64,000 nt of DNA from Chloroflexota bacterium (GCA_016179845.1 JACPCK010000036.1:1-64000), one strand, 5' to 3'. Numbered from the stretch's first letter, positions 15,843 through 24,505 are shown. The notes: generated by a model from the sequence alone, not told the origin. Translations and numbers: made by a program.

Positions 15843-17282
15843 TCACGCCACCTCGTGGCCACCGGGCGCATAGGCCGCCCGTTCCGGCCTTCCCGCGATG
15901 AACCGCGCTCTCCCCTGGGGCCGCACCAGCTTTCCCTCCTCCATCACAACCTTCCCCCTCTGGACCACTACCACCGGCTTGCCCAGGACCTCCTTGCCCT
16001 CGTACAGGGTATAGTCAGCCTTGCAGTGCTGCGCCGCCGCGCTCAGCGTATGCCTGATAGATGGATCGAAGACCACCAGGTCCGCATCCGAGCCCGGGCG
16101 CAGGGCCCCCTTCTGAGGGTAGAGGCCAAATATCTTGGCCGGGTTCTCGCACATCACCTGCACCAGCCGCGGCAGGCTAAGCCGGCCTCTGTTCACCCCT
16201 TCGTGGTAGACCACCGCTAGCATCTGCTCGGCCCAGGAGGCACCGTAGCGGGCCTCCAGAATGTTCCGCGCCCGGGGCAGGCCACCTTCCGCGGGAGCGG
16301 GCGCCAGGCTCACCCACTTCTGCTCCCTCAGCAGTCCCGCCGAGTCACTCCCCACCGAGTCCAGCAGGCCGTAGGCCAGGGCCTCCCACATCGCATCCGT
16401 ATCCCCCTCTTCCCGCAGCGGAGGCCCCACCTTGGCCAGGGGCCCGTGCCTTATCACCTCCTCGTTGGTCAGTGTAAGGTACTGGGGGCAGGTCTCGCCA
16501 AAGACCGTGAGGCCGTCGTCTTTGTATCTAAGCAGCGCTCCCATTGTCTCCCTGGCGCTCAGGTGCACCAGATAGATGGGGGACCCGGCCACGGCGGCGT
16601 AGGTACAGGCGCGGGTCACCGCCTCCACTTCCAGGACGTTGGGCTGAGAGGCGAGGAAGGCCCGGTTGTCGGTGAAGCCCTGGGCCACGAACCGCTCCGC
16701 AAGGTAGTCGACGGCATAGCCGTTCTCGGCGTGGACCATGGGCAGGCCCCCCAGGTCCGCCGCCATGCCCATTATCTGGAGAAGCTTGGCGTCTGGCATC
16801 ATCATGCCCCGCCGTGGGTACGCCATGAAGCTCTTGAAGGAGATGACCCCCAGCCTCATCAGCTCCGGGATCTCGCCGGCCGCATCGTCGTCACCTACGA
16901 AGGCGGCGTGCAGGGAGAAGTCCAGGTGGGAGGCAGCCTCCCCCTCGCCGATGAACCGCTTCACGATCTCGGACGTGCGGCCCGTGAAGCCCCAGGCCCG
17001 CACGTTGCCCACGAAGGGGATTACCGTGGTTATGCCGCCGAAGGCCGCACTGGCAGAGAAGGTGTCCATCTTGTCGGCGTAGACCGGGTGGCAGTGAGGG
17101 TCGATGATTCCCGGCAGCACGTACTTGCCGCTGGCGTCAATGACCCTCTGGGCCGGCACCCCTGTCTCCCGCTCGTACACCCGGCTGACCTTGCCGTCGC
17201 GGACTACGATGTCCCCCTTGTGAATGCCCTCTCCCGAGACGATGAGCCCGTTGCGGACCACCAGATCGGCTTTGCGTGCCAT
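15843..17282 (-). CDS. Dihydropyrimidinase/hydantoinase-like amidohydrolase
   Basis: 479 residues from the ATG at 17282, preceded by AAGGAGG. Metal ligands of the cyclic amidohydrolase superfamily are visible: DPHCHPVY (HxH), the carboxylatable Lys in SFKSFMAYPRRG, His in MVHAENG and YLVHLSARE, and Asp in SVGSDSAG. VRNGLIVSGEG at the start and DADLVVFDP near the end form the small beta domain. The order and the FKSFMAY motif fit D-hydantoinase/dihydropyrimidinase/allantoinase, enzymes that open cyclic ureides. One metal-site segment (HCHPVYADK) differs from the usual HTH. Exact substrate uncertain. Its own promoter lies at 17319-17346. Confidence 0.88.
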   Translation of the reverse strand: MARKADLVVRNGLIVSGEGIHKGDIVVRDGKVSRVYERETGVPAQRVIDASGKYVLPGIIDPHCHPVYADKMDTFSASAAFGGITTVIPFVGNVRAWGFTGRTSEIVKRFIGEGEAASHLDFSLHAAFVGDDDAAGEIPELMRLGVISFKSFMAYPRRGMMMPDAKLLQIMGMAADLGGLPMVHAENGYAVDYLAERFVAQGFTDNRAFLASQPNVLEVEAVTRACTYAAVAGSPIYLVHLSARETMGALLRYKDDGLTVFGETCPQYLTLTNEEVIRHGPLAKVGPPLREEGDTDAMWEALAYGLLDSVGSDSAGLLREQKWVSLAPAPAEGGLPRARNILEARYGASWAEQMLAVVYHEGVNRGRLSLPRLVQVMCENPAKIFGLYPQKGALRPGSDADLVVFDPSIRHTLSAAAQHCKADYTLYEGKEVLGKPVVVVQRGKVVMEEGKLVRPQGRARFIAGRPERAAYAPGGHEVA

Positions 17283-17318
17283 GACGCCACCTCCTTGCAA
17301 GAAGAGAAAGCCAGGGCC

Positions 17319-17346
17319 ATGTTACTACCCGCAAGGAGCGTGTCAA
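17319..17346 (-). promoter_or_regulatory. Promoter of the dihydropyrimidinase-like gene
   Basis: On the minus strand TTGACA (17346-17341), a 16-bp spacer and TAACAT (17324-17319). Predicted start near 17312, about 30 nt before the ATG at 17282, leaving room for the AAGGAGG site. Confidence 0.6.
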
Positions 17347-17361
17347 GCAGACCCCCGCTCC

Positions 17362-17418
17362 CCTTCGACAGGCTCAGGGTGAGCGGTCTGTGATTGCGCT
17401 CATGGTGAGCCTGTCGAA
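17362..17418. repeat. Palindromic repeat pair containing TTCGACAGGCTCA
   Basis: TTCGACAGGCTCA at 17364-17376 and its exact reverse complement at 17406-17418 form a 13-bp perfect stem with a 29-nt loop; the left arm continues into GGGTGAGCGG. Related sequence occurs at 44699-44715 and, inside purH, at 49160-49192. It lies between the SPFH gene stop and the next gene upstream. Confidence 0.85.
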
Positions 17419-17456
17419 CCGTGAGCCTCTCTGAGGACAGGCAGCTTCCCAGGGCC

Positions 17457-18314
17457 TCACTGCTTCTGGTTGCCGCCCTTGTTGCCGCCTATCTGGCCGA
17501 TGAAGGACTGGAGCATGGAAGTGAACTCCATGGGGAAGATGAACTTGGTGGCAGCCCCTTCACCCAGGTGTTTCAGGGTCTCGAAGTACTGGAGGCTCAT
17601 GGTGCGGGCGTCGGCCGTCTGGGCCACGGCGTTGATCTTCTCCAGGGCCAAGCTGAACCCCTCGGCGTTGAGGATGGCGGCCTGGCGGTTGCCCTCAGCC
17701 CTCAGGATGGCCGCCTGCCTGTCCCCCTCCGCCTTGAGGATGGCCGCCTGCTTCTCCCCCTCGGCCCGTGTGATAGCGGCCTGGCGATCGCCCTCAGCCT
17801 GGGTGACCAGGGCGCGGCGGATCCGCTCGGCGGACATCTGCCGGTTCATCGCCTCCTGGACCTCTTTGGGGGGAAGTATCTCCCGTATCTCTACGGTGGT
17901 GACCTTCACCCCCCAGCGCTCGGTCACCTCATCCAGCTTGGTGCGCAGGACGGCGTTGATCTGCTCCCGCTTGGCTAGGGCGTCGTCCAGGGGGATGTCG
18001 CCGATAACGGCCCGCAAGGTCGTGGTGGCGATGCCACGGGCGGCCCCTATGAAGTCGTTGACCTCCAGGACAGTCTTCTCAGCCCTATCCTCCATCACCC
18101 GCATGTAGATCAGGAAGTCCACGTCGATGGGGGCGTTGTCCTTGGTGATGCAGGTCTGGCGCGGTATCTCCATGAAGCTCTCCCGCAGGTCCACGGTCCG
18201 GCCCGCGTCTATGATCGGCCACAGCCAGCGGACCCCCGGCCCTCTCATTCCCATGAAGCGGCCCCAGCGGAAGACCGCAAGCCTCTGGTACTGCTTGATA
18301 ATGTTCAGGCCCAT
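17457..18314 (-). CDS. SPFH/band-7 (stomatin/slipin-type) membrane protein
   Basis: 285 residues. RLAVFRWGRFMGMRGPGVRWLWPIID is the usual entrance of the band-7 domain, followed by DAPIDVDFLIYMRV-type strands and RTKLDEVTERWGVKV. After residue about 178 comes a run of 11-residue repeats (AEGDRQAAITR, AEGEKQAAILK, AEGDRQAAILR, AEGNRQAAILN), a regular helical coil seen in oligomeric SPFH proteins. The N-terminal membrane anchor is short and only weakly hydrophobic. It lies 43 bp downstream of the NfeD-type protease and on the same strand; NfeD proteins and SPFH proteins are encoded together across prokaryotes and act in membrane-domain quality control. Confidence 0.93.
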   Translation of the reverse strand: MGLNIIKQYQRLAVFRWGRFMGMRGPGVRWLWPIIDAGRTVDLRESFMEIPRQTCITKDNAPIDVDFLIYMRVMEDRAEKTVLEVNDFIGAARGIATTTLRAVIGDIPLDDALAKREQINAVLRTKLDEVTERWGVKVTTVEIREILPPKEVQEAMNRQMSAERIRRALVTQAEGDRQAAITRAEGEKQAAILKAEGDRQAAILRAEGNRQAAILNAEGFSLALEKINAVAQTADARTMSLQYFETLKHLGEGAATKFIFPMEFTSMLQSFIGQIGGNKGGNQKQ

Positions 18315-18357
18315 GGCGCACCTCCTGGCCGGGTGATATCTACCGGCCTATTATAGC

Positions 18358-19713
18358 CTAGCCCGGTGCCGACTTTTTGCCCTGGGGTTCCGGCGCTACA
18401 GCCACCGTAAGAAGGGCTCCCTCCACCTTTGTCACCTGCACCATCTGCCCCGGAGCAACGGCCACGCCATCTTCCGAGACGGCGCTCCAGAGCTCGCTGG
18501 CCACCTGCACAGTGCCTCTGGGGCTCAGCTCGCTGACCACGTAGCCCGTAGCCCCAAGGACGGGGGAAGCATGGCTCCCCGAAGGAGCCTTTCGGGACCT
18601 CACCATCGTGGAGAGGACCCACCCCCCACCTCCTACAAGTATGGCTGCCGTGGGAAGAAGCAACCACAAGCTCACCCCAATGCGCGGCATGGTAGGCGAA
18701 GGGGACCCCGAGTGAAAGAAGAGGAGGAACCCCCCAAGGATCAAGCTGACGACGGCGCCGATGCCCAGGGCGCCAAACCCCGCCACAAACAGCTCCAGAA
18801 ACAGAAGGACCATCGCCAGCAGGATAAGGGCTACGCCGGCCCAGTTCACCGATAGGTTGCCCGCCGCCAGGAACGCCAGGATCAATAGCATGGCCCCCAC
18901 GACGCCAGGCACGATGTGCCCGGGGACCGCTATCTCCACCAGCAGGGCCAGGCTCCCTAGAGAGAACAGGAGAAAGACAATGTTGGGGCTGGAGAGGAAA
19001 TCAAGGAGCCGCTCCACCATGCTCATGTCCAGGCTACGCACCTCTACTCCCACGGTATCGATGGTCACATCGCCCCTGGGAGTGGATACTATTCGCCCGT
19101 TGAGCTGACGGAGTAGGTCAGGCAGGTCCTGGGCCACCAGGTCCGCCACGTTTAGCTCCACCGCCTCCTGGGCCGTGAAAGAAGAGGCCTTGCGCACCGT
19201 GTCCTCCAGCTTCTGGCCGTTGCGGCCCCGCACCTGGGCCACGCTGCGGATTAGGGCGGCGGCGTCCTCTGTGGCCTTGGATGCCAGAGTCTTGGGCAGG
19301 TCCTCGCCGCCGCCACCCACCGGTGTCGCCGCCCCTATGTTGGTCCCCGGGGCCATCGCCGCCACGTTGGCTGCCGCGGTGATAAAGGTGCCGGCAGAGG
19401 CCGCTCTGGCCCCCTTGGGGCCGACGAAGACCACCGTCGGCACCGGCGAGTTCAGAAGTCCTTCCACAATGGCCCTGGTGGCATCAAGGAGGCCTCCGGG
19501 TGTATCCAGGCGTATGACTACCAGAGAGGCCCCCTGATGTTCCGCCCGTTCCAGTCCCCTGACCACGTATTTCTGGGTGACGGGTGTGATTAGGCCATCC
19601 ACTTCCATGTAAAGGATATGGCGCTGCCCCTGGGCCATGCCTGCGCCAGCCGTTGCCAGGGCCAGCAAGAGGACGGAGGCCAGGAGGAAGAGTCTTCTTA
19701 GGGTCTTCGCCAT
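18358..19713 (-). CDS. NfeD-type membrane serine protease (long form)
   Basis: 451 residues with a signal peptide ending about GMAQG. An N-terminal ClpP/SppA-like domain (about 30-230) contains RLDTPGG, the nucleophile Ser in GARAASAGTFI and a candidate Lys in the LPKTLASKATEDAAAL stretch. Five to six membrane helices (about 240-370) follow, then a C-terminal OB-like NfeD domain (about 385-445) with GTVQVASELWSAVSEDG. Such proteases cleave the C-terminal region of their SPFH partner, here encoded immediately downstream. GGGAGG precedes the ATG. Confidence 0.93.
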   Translation of the reverse strand: MAKTLRRLFLLASVLLLALATAGAGMAQGQRHILYMEVDGLITPVTQKYVVRGLERAEHQGASLVVIRLDTPGGLLDATRAIVEGLLNSPVPTVVFVGPKGARAASAGTFITAAANVAAMAPGTNIGAATPVGGGGEDLPKTLASKATEDAAALIRSVAQVRGRNGQKLEDTVRKASSFTAQEAVELNVADLVAQDLPDLLRQLNGRIVSTPRGDVTIDTVGVEVRSLDMSMVERLLDFLSSPNIVFLLFSLGSLALLVEIAVPGHIVPGVVGAMLLILAFLAAGNLSVNWAGVALILLAMVLLFLELFVAGFGALGIGAVVSLILGGFLLFFHSGSPSPTMPRIGVSLWLLLPTAAILVGGGGWVLSTMVRSRKAPSGSHASPVLGATGYVVSELSPRGTVQVASELWSAVSEDGVAVAPGQMVQVTKVEGALLTVAVAPEPQGKKSAPG

Positions 19714-19818
19714 GAAAACCTCCCTATCTATAAGTATAAGTCATAGCGAGAGACCCTGCGAATTGCCCTTCGCCAGGATTGGCGCTAAAATCAGGCCAGC
19801 CTGGTCCAGGAGGGGAAT

Positions 19819-21168
19819 ATGCTGTACGAGGCTGAAGCAGGTGATCTGAGCCTCATCGCCGTCGGCGATATGATGGTTACCCAGAAGCTCTCGGTCTACC
19901 GGGAGCCTCGATACCTGGCTCTGGTGGAGCTGATAAGGGGCGCCGACGCCGCCTTCGCCAACCTGGAGATGACCTTTCACAACTATGAGGTGGCCCCTGG
20001 CCTGTCCACCAGTCCGGCCTACTCCTCCTCAGACCCCAGGAACCTGGAGGAGTACAAGTGGATGGGGTTCAAGCTGGTGACCATGGCCCACAACCACCAC
20101 AACGACTACGGCATCGACGGCCTGCTCACCAGCGCCAGGCACGTGGAGGCCGCTGGGCTGGTCCATGCAGGGGCTGGCTACAACCTGGCTGAGGCCCGCG
20201 CCCCGGGCTACCTGGAAACGCCCAGGGGGAGGATAGCCCTCCTGTCCTGCGTCAGCAGCTTCGTGGAGGCTGGCGCCGCCACGCACCAGCGGCCCGACCA
20301 CAAGGGCCGCGCTGGCATCAGCCCACTGCGGCACCAGCTCATCTACACGGTGGACCGCCCTGCCTTCGACCAGATCAAGCGCATCAGCCGGGAGTTGGGC
20401 CTGGAAGCCCGCAAAGAGAGCCGTCGCCGCTGGGTCGCCTTCGGGGATGTGCCCCAGGACACTGACACGGAATTCAACTTCGTCGACAGGGGATACCCTT
20501 CTCCCAGACGGATATATCGGCTGGGAGAGGGGTTCGGCGTCACCTCCATCCCGGACCGGAAGGACCTGGCCGACATCCTGAAGTGGGTGCGGGAGGCCCG
20601 CCGCCAGGCCGACTGGGTGCTCATGAGCATCCACTGCCACGAGGAGGACCTGGACCCGGAGGCGCCCCCGGCCTTCCTTCAGGCCTTTGCCAGGGCCTGC
20701 ATCGACGAGGGGGTAGATGTCTTCATCGGCCATGGCCCCCACTTCACCCGCGGCGTTGAGATATACAAGGGCAAGCCCATCCTCTACGGGCTGGGCAACT
20801 TCGTCTTCCAGAACGAGACCTACAAGTGGGCTCCCCAGGACACCTATGAGGCCCACGGGCTCGGCTATGAGCACACCCCAGCCGACGCCTGGGACGCCCG
20901 TACCGTCAAGGGCACCGCCAGCTTCTACTTAGACCCCAAGTACTGGCACGGCCTCGTGGCCCAGCCCGTCTTCAAGGGCTGGAAGCTGCAAGAGGTGCGG
21001 CTCTACATCGCTGACCAGGGGTACGGCCAGCCCCGTTCCCGCAACGGCAGGCCGGTCCTGGCCGACGAGGAGATGGCCCGCAGAGCCCTGGAGCGGGTGG
21101 CTCGCCTTTCCAAGCCCTTCGGCACCGAGATAAAGATCGCCGACGGCGTGGGCATCATCGCACCCTAG
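19819..21168 (+). CDS. CapA-family metallophosphatase-like protein
   Basis: 449 residues, AGGAGGGG before the ATG. Typical signatures are LSLIAVGDMMV, AFANLEMTF, VTMAHNHHNDYG, LMSIHCHEEDLD and the long FIGHGPHFTRGVEIYKGKPILYGLGNFVF block. Members of the family are linked to capsule/poly-gamma-glutamate formation, although many are of unknown role. No signal peptide or membrane anchor is visible, unlike PgsA/CapA itself, so it is probably cytoplasmic and may be a metallophosphoesterase. It is divergently transcribed from the NfeD gene. Confidence 0.88.
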   Translation: MLYEAEAGDLSLIAVGDMMVTQKLSVYREPRYLALVELIRGADAAFANLEMTFHNYEVAPGLSTSPAYSSSDPRNLEEYKWMGFKLVTMAHNHHNDYGIDGLLTSARHVEAAGLVHAGAGYNLAEARAPGYLETPRGRIALLSCVSSFVEAGAATHQRPDHKGRAGISPLRHQLIYTVDRPAFDQIKRISRELGLEARKESRRRWVAFGDVPQDTDTEFNFVDRGYPSPRRIYRLGEGFGVTSIPDRKDLADILKWVREARRQADWVLMSIHCHEEDLDPEAPPAFLQAFARACIDEGVDVFIGHGPHFTRGVEIYKGKPILYGLGNFVFQNETYKWAPQDTYEAHGLGYEHTPADAWDARTVKGTASFYLDPKYWHGLVAQPVFKGWKLQEVRLYIADQGYGQPRSRNGRPVLADEEMARRALERVARLSKPFGTEIKIADGVGIIAP

Positions 21169-21220
21169 GGGACATCCTTTTGTGACAGAGAAGCCGTCTC
21201 AAAACTCACCTCGGGGGCGT

Positions 21221-21248
21221 CCAGAGTCCCGAGGCATCGGGACTCTGG
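21221..21248. repeat. Perfect 11-bp stem hairpin between capA-like and SRPBCC genes
   Basis: CCAGAGTCCCG at 21221-21231 and CGGGACTCTGG at 21238-21248 with a 6-nt loop. There is no T-run on either side, so it is not a standard intrinsic terminator, though it sits between two convergent gene ends (21168 and 21384). The rest of 21169-21383 holds no gene I can support. Confidence 0.7.
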
Positions 21249-21383
21249 CAAGGGGCTTGGGAGATGTGCCCCCAAGCTCATCAAGCCTTCCCCTGGAGAG
21301 TTTATCAGGAAGGCGCGGTTGGAGAAAGGACTTCCAATCGCTCCTCGCTGCGCTAGCCAACTATGTGGGCTACGGTCAGAACT

Positions 21384-21779
21384 TCACCCGGGTTTAAAGT
21401 ACTTCTTCATAGGTTCAAAGTAGTATTCTAACCATCCCTGCTGGTAATTCTTTCCCTGTCCATCCGGTATGTTGGTATGCACCAAAGTTATCTTGGTTCC
21501 ACCCTTTGCCTTCTCCAGCAAGACCTCAAGCCGTGAGTCGGCGCTCCCTGAAGGAAAATCTGAGGTACGCCAGGTCTGGGCTATCCTACTGTATGGCTCC
21601 AGCTCTATAGTCTTTCCTTGAATGTACCCATCCCAGGCGGTGAATTCTCCGTCTACTCTGGGGTCTACCTCGGCGCTTCCGCCTGTAAAGGCGCCATGTT
21701 CCTTGCTGCTGAGCCATGCCTTGTAGATGCGTTCTACGCTCGCAGGTATCACAGCCGAGACCTGGATTGTCTCCGTCAT
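21384..21779 (-). CDS. SRPBCC (AHSA1/START-like) domain protein
   Basis: 131 residues from the ATG at 21779 with GAGGAGG upstream (the frame extends to 21821 without support). The pattern is that of small Bet v1-like proteins: an N-terminal IQVSAVIPASVERIYKAWLSSKEH, then GGSAEVDPRVDGEFTAWDGYIQGK, RIAQTWRTSDFP, TKITLVHTNIP and a final QQGWLEYYFEPMKKYF. These form a hydrophobic ligand-binding cup. No catalytic residues can be assigned. It lies 15 bp past the hairpin-containing spacer end of the capA-like gene, in convergent orientation. Confidence 0.9.
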   Translation of the reverse strand: MTETIQVSAVIPASVERIYKAWLSSKEHGAFTGGSAEVDPRVDGEFTAWDGYIQGKTIELEPYSRIAQTWRTSDFPSGSADSRLEVLLEKAKGGTKITLVHTNIPDGQGKNYQQGWLEYYFEPMKKYFKPG

Positions 21780-21844
21780 GCTATTATCCTCCTCTGTCCC
21801 TGCGCCATGGCAACTCCACAAGCCGTGGGGGATTCGTCCAATCT

Positions 21845-23368
21845 TTACCCCATGCTCTTGGGCCTATATTGCAGCGCCTCGGCCAGGTGAACCACGCCGA
21901 TGGTGTCGGCGCCGGCCAGGTCGGCTATAGTGCGGGAGACCTTCAAGACCCGGTGGAAGGCCCGGGCAGACAGGTTCAACTGCTTCATGGCCAACTGAAG
22001 CAGGTTCCGGGCAGGCCCCTCTACCTGGCACCACTGCCATACCTGCTCCGGCCCCATCTCCGCATTGCAGACGATGCCCGTCCCCTGGAACCTTCGCCTC
22101 TGCCTCTCCCTCGCCGTTTCCACTCGTCCTCTTACTCCCGCAGAGCCTTCTCCAGGCGACGGCTCCATTAGCTTCTCGTACTCTACCCTGGGAACCTCCA
22201 CGAACAGGTCTATACGGTCCATCATGGGCCCTGAGACTCGCCGCTGGTACTTGGCCACCAGACTGGGAGAGCATGTGCAGGCCTTCTGTTTATCGCCGTA
22301 GTAGCCACAGGGGCAGGGGTTCATGGCGCCAACTAGCATAAAGTTAGCAGGGAAGGTAAGGGTCCCCTGGGCACGGCTGATGGTGACAACCTTGTCTTCC
22401 AGGGGCTGGCGCAGCACCTCCAGCACGCTGTGGCCGAATTCAGGAAGCTCGTCCAGGAATAGAACTCCCCGGTGCGCCAGGCTCACCTCCCCCGGGTGAG
22501 GCAGCCGGCCGCCACCCACCAGGCCTGCCTGAGAGATAGTGTAGTGGGGAGCCCGAAAGGGACGTTTCGCGATCAGGGGGGTATCGCTAGGAAGCAGGCC
22601 GCTGACACTGTAGATCTTGGTGACCTCCAGGGACTCCTCTGGTGTAAGAGAGGGAAGCATCGTGGGAATGGTCCTGGCAAGCAAGGTCTTGCCGCTGCCT
22701 GGCAGCCCCACCATGAGCAGGTTATGACCACCCGCAGAGGCCACTTCTACGGCGCGCTTGGCGTGCTCCTGCCCTCTCACGTGAGCCAGCTCTACCCCAC
22801 CGGAGAAGAGTGCAGCAGCCTTGCCCTCCGGTATAGGGCCCTTGAAAGAGTCGATAGCACCTTCGCCCCGCAGCACAGAGGCCAACTCGCCCAGAGAGCT
22901 GACCGGGAAGATGTCGATGCCGCTCACCAGGGCAGCCTCCTTTGCGTCGGCCATAGGCACAAAGGCGGCCCTGATACCACTGTCTCTAGCAATAGCCACC
23001 ATGGGCAGCACGCCAGTCGTATGACGCACATGGCCGTCCAGGCCCAGCTCACCTAGGAAAACCGCATCCGCCCAGTTGTTGGGGACCTGCTCCGAGGCGG
23101 TGAGAAGCCCGACAGCAATAGGAAGGTCATACGCAGGGCCTTCCTTCTTTAGGTTCGCGGGCGCCAGGTTGACAGTTAGCCTTCTCACGGGAAACTCGTA
23201 GCCCGAGTTCCGAATGGCCGCCCTGACCCGCTCCCTAGCCTCCTGGACCGCAGTATCTGCAAGGCCCACGATGGTGAAGGAGGGCAGTCCAGGTGAGACG
23301 TCCACCTCCGCTTCCACTATGAGCCCCTCCAGGCCCACTACAGCACAGGTGCGTACTTTGGCGAGCAT
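21845..23368 (-). CDS. comM: YifB/ComM-type Mg-chelatase-like AAA ATPase
   Basis: 507 residues, AAGGAG before the ATG. The N-terminal domain carries the Lon-S5-like fold (VDVSPGLPSFTIVGLADTAVQEARERV). The AAA+ core has Walker A GLPGSGKTLLART, FRAPHYTISQAGLVGGG, Walker B GVLFLDELPEF and the zinc-like NPCPCGYYGD motif; a C-terminal helical domain ends RTIADLAGAD. ComM is a hexameric helicase that promotes branch migration of transforming DNA in naturally competent bacteria, although it is widespread elsewhere. Located 15 bp upstream of the SRPBCC gene start on the same strand but with its own ribosome site. Confidence 0.93.
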   Translation of the reverse strand: MLAKVRTCAVVGLEGLIVEAEVDVSPGLPSFTIVGLADTAVQEARERVRAAIRNSGYEFPVRRLTVNLAPANLKKEGPAYDLPIAVGLLTASEQVPNNWADAVFLGELGLDGHVRHTTGVLPMVAIARDSGIRAAFVPMADAKEAALVSGIDIFPVSSLGELASVLRGEGAIDSFKGPIPEGKAAALFSGGVELAHVRGQEHAKRAVEVASAGGHNLLMVGLPGSGKTLLARTIPTMLPSLTPEESLEVTKIYSVSGLLPSDTPLIAKRPFRAPHYTISQAGLVGGGRLPHPGEVSLAHRGVLFLDELPEFGHSVLEVLRQPLEDKVVTISRAQGTLTFPANFMLVGAMNPCPCGYYGDKQKACTCSPSLVAKYQRRVSGPMMDRIDLFVEVPRVEYEKLMEPSPGEGSAGVRGRVETARERQRRRFQGTGIVCNAEMGPEQVWQWCQVEGPARNLLQLAMKQLNLSARAFHRVLKVSRTIADLAGADTIGVVHLAEALQYRPKSMG

Positions 23369-23472
23369 AGCAGCTCCTTGCTACGATAACCGACCTGCAT
23401 GATATCGGGCGTACCCACGCGAGTCAACGGAAGCCCCTATCCAGCAGGTGTCGTTTCTGCCGATATCTTAGA

Positions 23473-23501
23473 TTGACAGTACAAGTAGCCAAAGGTAAGA
23501 T
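23473..23501 (+). promoter_or_regulatory. Promoter of the greA-fusion gene
   Basis: TTGACA at 23473-23478, 17-bp spacer, TAAGAT at 23496-23501. Predicted start near 23508. Because the TTG at 23502 would lie at or before the transcript start, this supports translation from the GTG at 23535. Confidence 0.65.
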
Positions 23502-23534
23502 TTGTTTGAGCCAATTGTTAGATTGAGGTTTCGT

Positions 23535-24335
23535 GTGACCATTACCCTGGGAGAGGCAGTAGGTCCATTCCTGGCTTCCCTAAACGGGAGCGTCAAGACG
23601 ACGGCTCAGCAGGAGATCAGCAAGTTTGTCCGATGGTTCGGGAGGGAGAGGGCCCTCACCAGTCTCGCCGCTCCTGAGATTGGGGAATACGCAGAGCTTA
23701 TAGCAGGCAGCGGCTCCAGGGACGGCCTCCAGCACGTGGAGGCTGTGCGCGGGTTCCTGTCCTTCCTCCACAGGGAAGGGCACCTGAAAGAAAACCTGAC
23801 ACGCCATCTCGCTACCCGCAAGACTACCTCTCGGAGGTCCCAGTTTGCGAACGTCTCCAATGATGTCCTGCCGGAGGTGCAACTGACCCGGGAAGGCTTT
23901 GCGCAGCTTCAGTCACGACTGGAACTTCTCAAGGAGGAGCGAGTGCGGCTGGCCGGGGAGATAAAGCGTGCGGCTGCCGACAAGGACTTCCGGGAGAATG
24001 CCCCCCTTGAGGCAGCAAGGGAACGCCTGGGCCAGATCGAGTCCCTTATCAGAGAGGGCGAACTGACCCTTCGCTCCGCCGTTGTTGAAAAAGTGACAGA
24101 GGTCCGTAGGAAGGACCGGGTCAAGATTGGCGCCAAGGTCACCCTCAAGGATATACCTACTGGCAGCGAAACGACCTATTGGCTGGTCCATTCTACTGAG
24201 GCAGACCTCTTGAAGGCCAAGATCTCCACATCATCGCCTCTGGGAAAGGCCATCCTGGACAGGGGCATGGGCGAAGAGGTGACAGTGAAAGCGCCGCGAG
24301 GGGATCTTCGGTACCAGATAGTAAACATCGAGTGA
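23535..24335 (+). CDS. greA: GreA-type transcript cleavage factor fused to a recombinase-type N-terminal SAM-like domain
   Basis: 266 residues from GTG 23535 (GAGG 8 nt upstream; promoter at 23473-23501). Residues about 1-95 (VGPFLASLNG, QEISKFVRWFGRE, EYAELIAG, VRGFLSFLHREGHLKENLTRHL) resemble the core-binding SAM-like domain of tyrosine recombinases. Residues about 118-190 are the GreA coiled coil (LTREGFAQLQSRLELLKEE), with an acidic tip DKDFRENAPL that corresponds to the usual LSENAEY. Residues about 195-266 are the FKBP-like domain. GreA enters the RNA polymerase secondary channel and rescues backtracked complexes. The added domain may bring DNA-binding. No recombinase catalytic domain is present. 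Confidence 0.85.
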   Translation: MTITLGEAVGPFLASLNGSVKTTAQQEISKFVRWFGRERALTSLAAPEIGEYAELIAGSGSRDGLQHVEAVRGFLSFLHREGHLKENLTRHLATRKTTSRRSQFANVSNDVLPEVQLTREGFAQLQSRLELLKEERVRLAGEIKRAAADKDFRENAPLEAARERLGQIESLIREGELTLRSAVVEKVTEVRRKDRVKIGAKVTLKDIPTGSETTYWLVHSTEADLLKAKISTSSPLGKAILDRGMGEEVTVKAPRGDLRYQIVNIE

Positions 24336-24375
24336 AGGGCTTTCTGAACAGCAAGCGTCTTGGTCAATGGGTGAC

Positions 24376-24414
24376 CCGCCGGTGCTAGCCAGTGCTGCGT
24401 CGGCGGCTCTTTTT
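24376..24414 (+). terminator. Intrinsic terminator after the greA-fusion gene
   Basis: CCGCCG at 24376-24381 pairs with CGGCGG at 24401-24406; the downstream bases are CTCTTTTT (24407-24414). It sits 40 bp past the stop at 24335. Confidence 0.7.
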
Positions 24415-24505
24415 GGCTTAGCCAAGCTGCGGGAGGGTCGAGATATCCAGAGTTAGAGACTGGCTCTTTCTGTTCAGTGCCATACTTGTAGCTTTACCCC
24501 CTCTG

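Noticed and set aside
16446-17393. 315-codon plus-strand frame opposite the dihydropyrimidinase-like gene
   Set aside because: The minus strand has clear metal-ligand motifs; the plus frame is low-complexity His/Gly/Val-rich shadow sequence.
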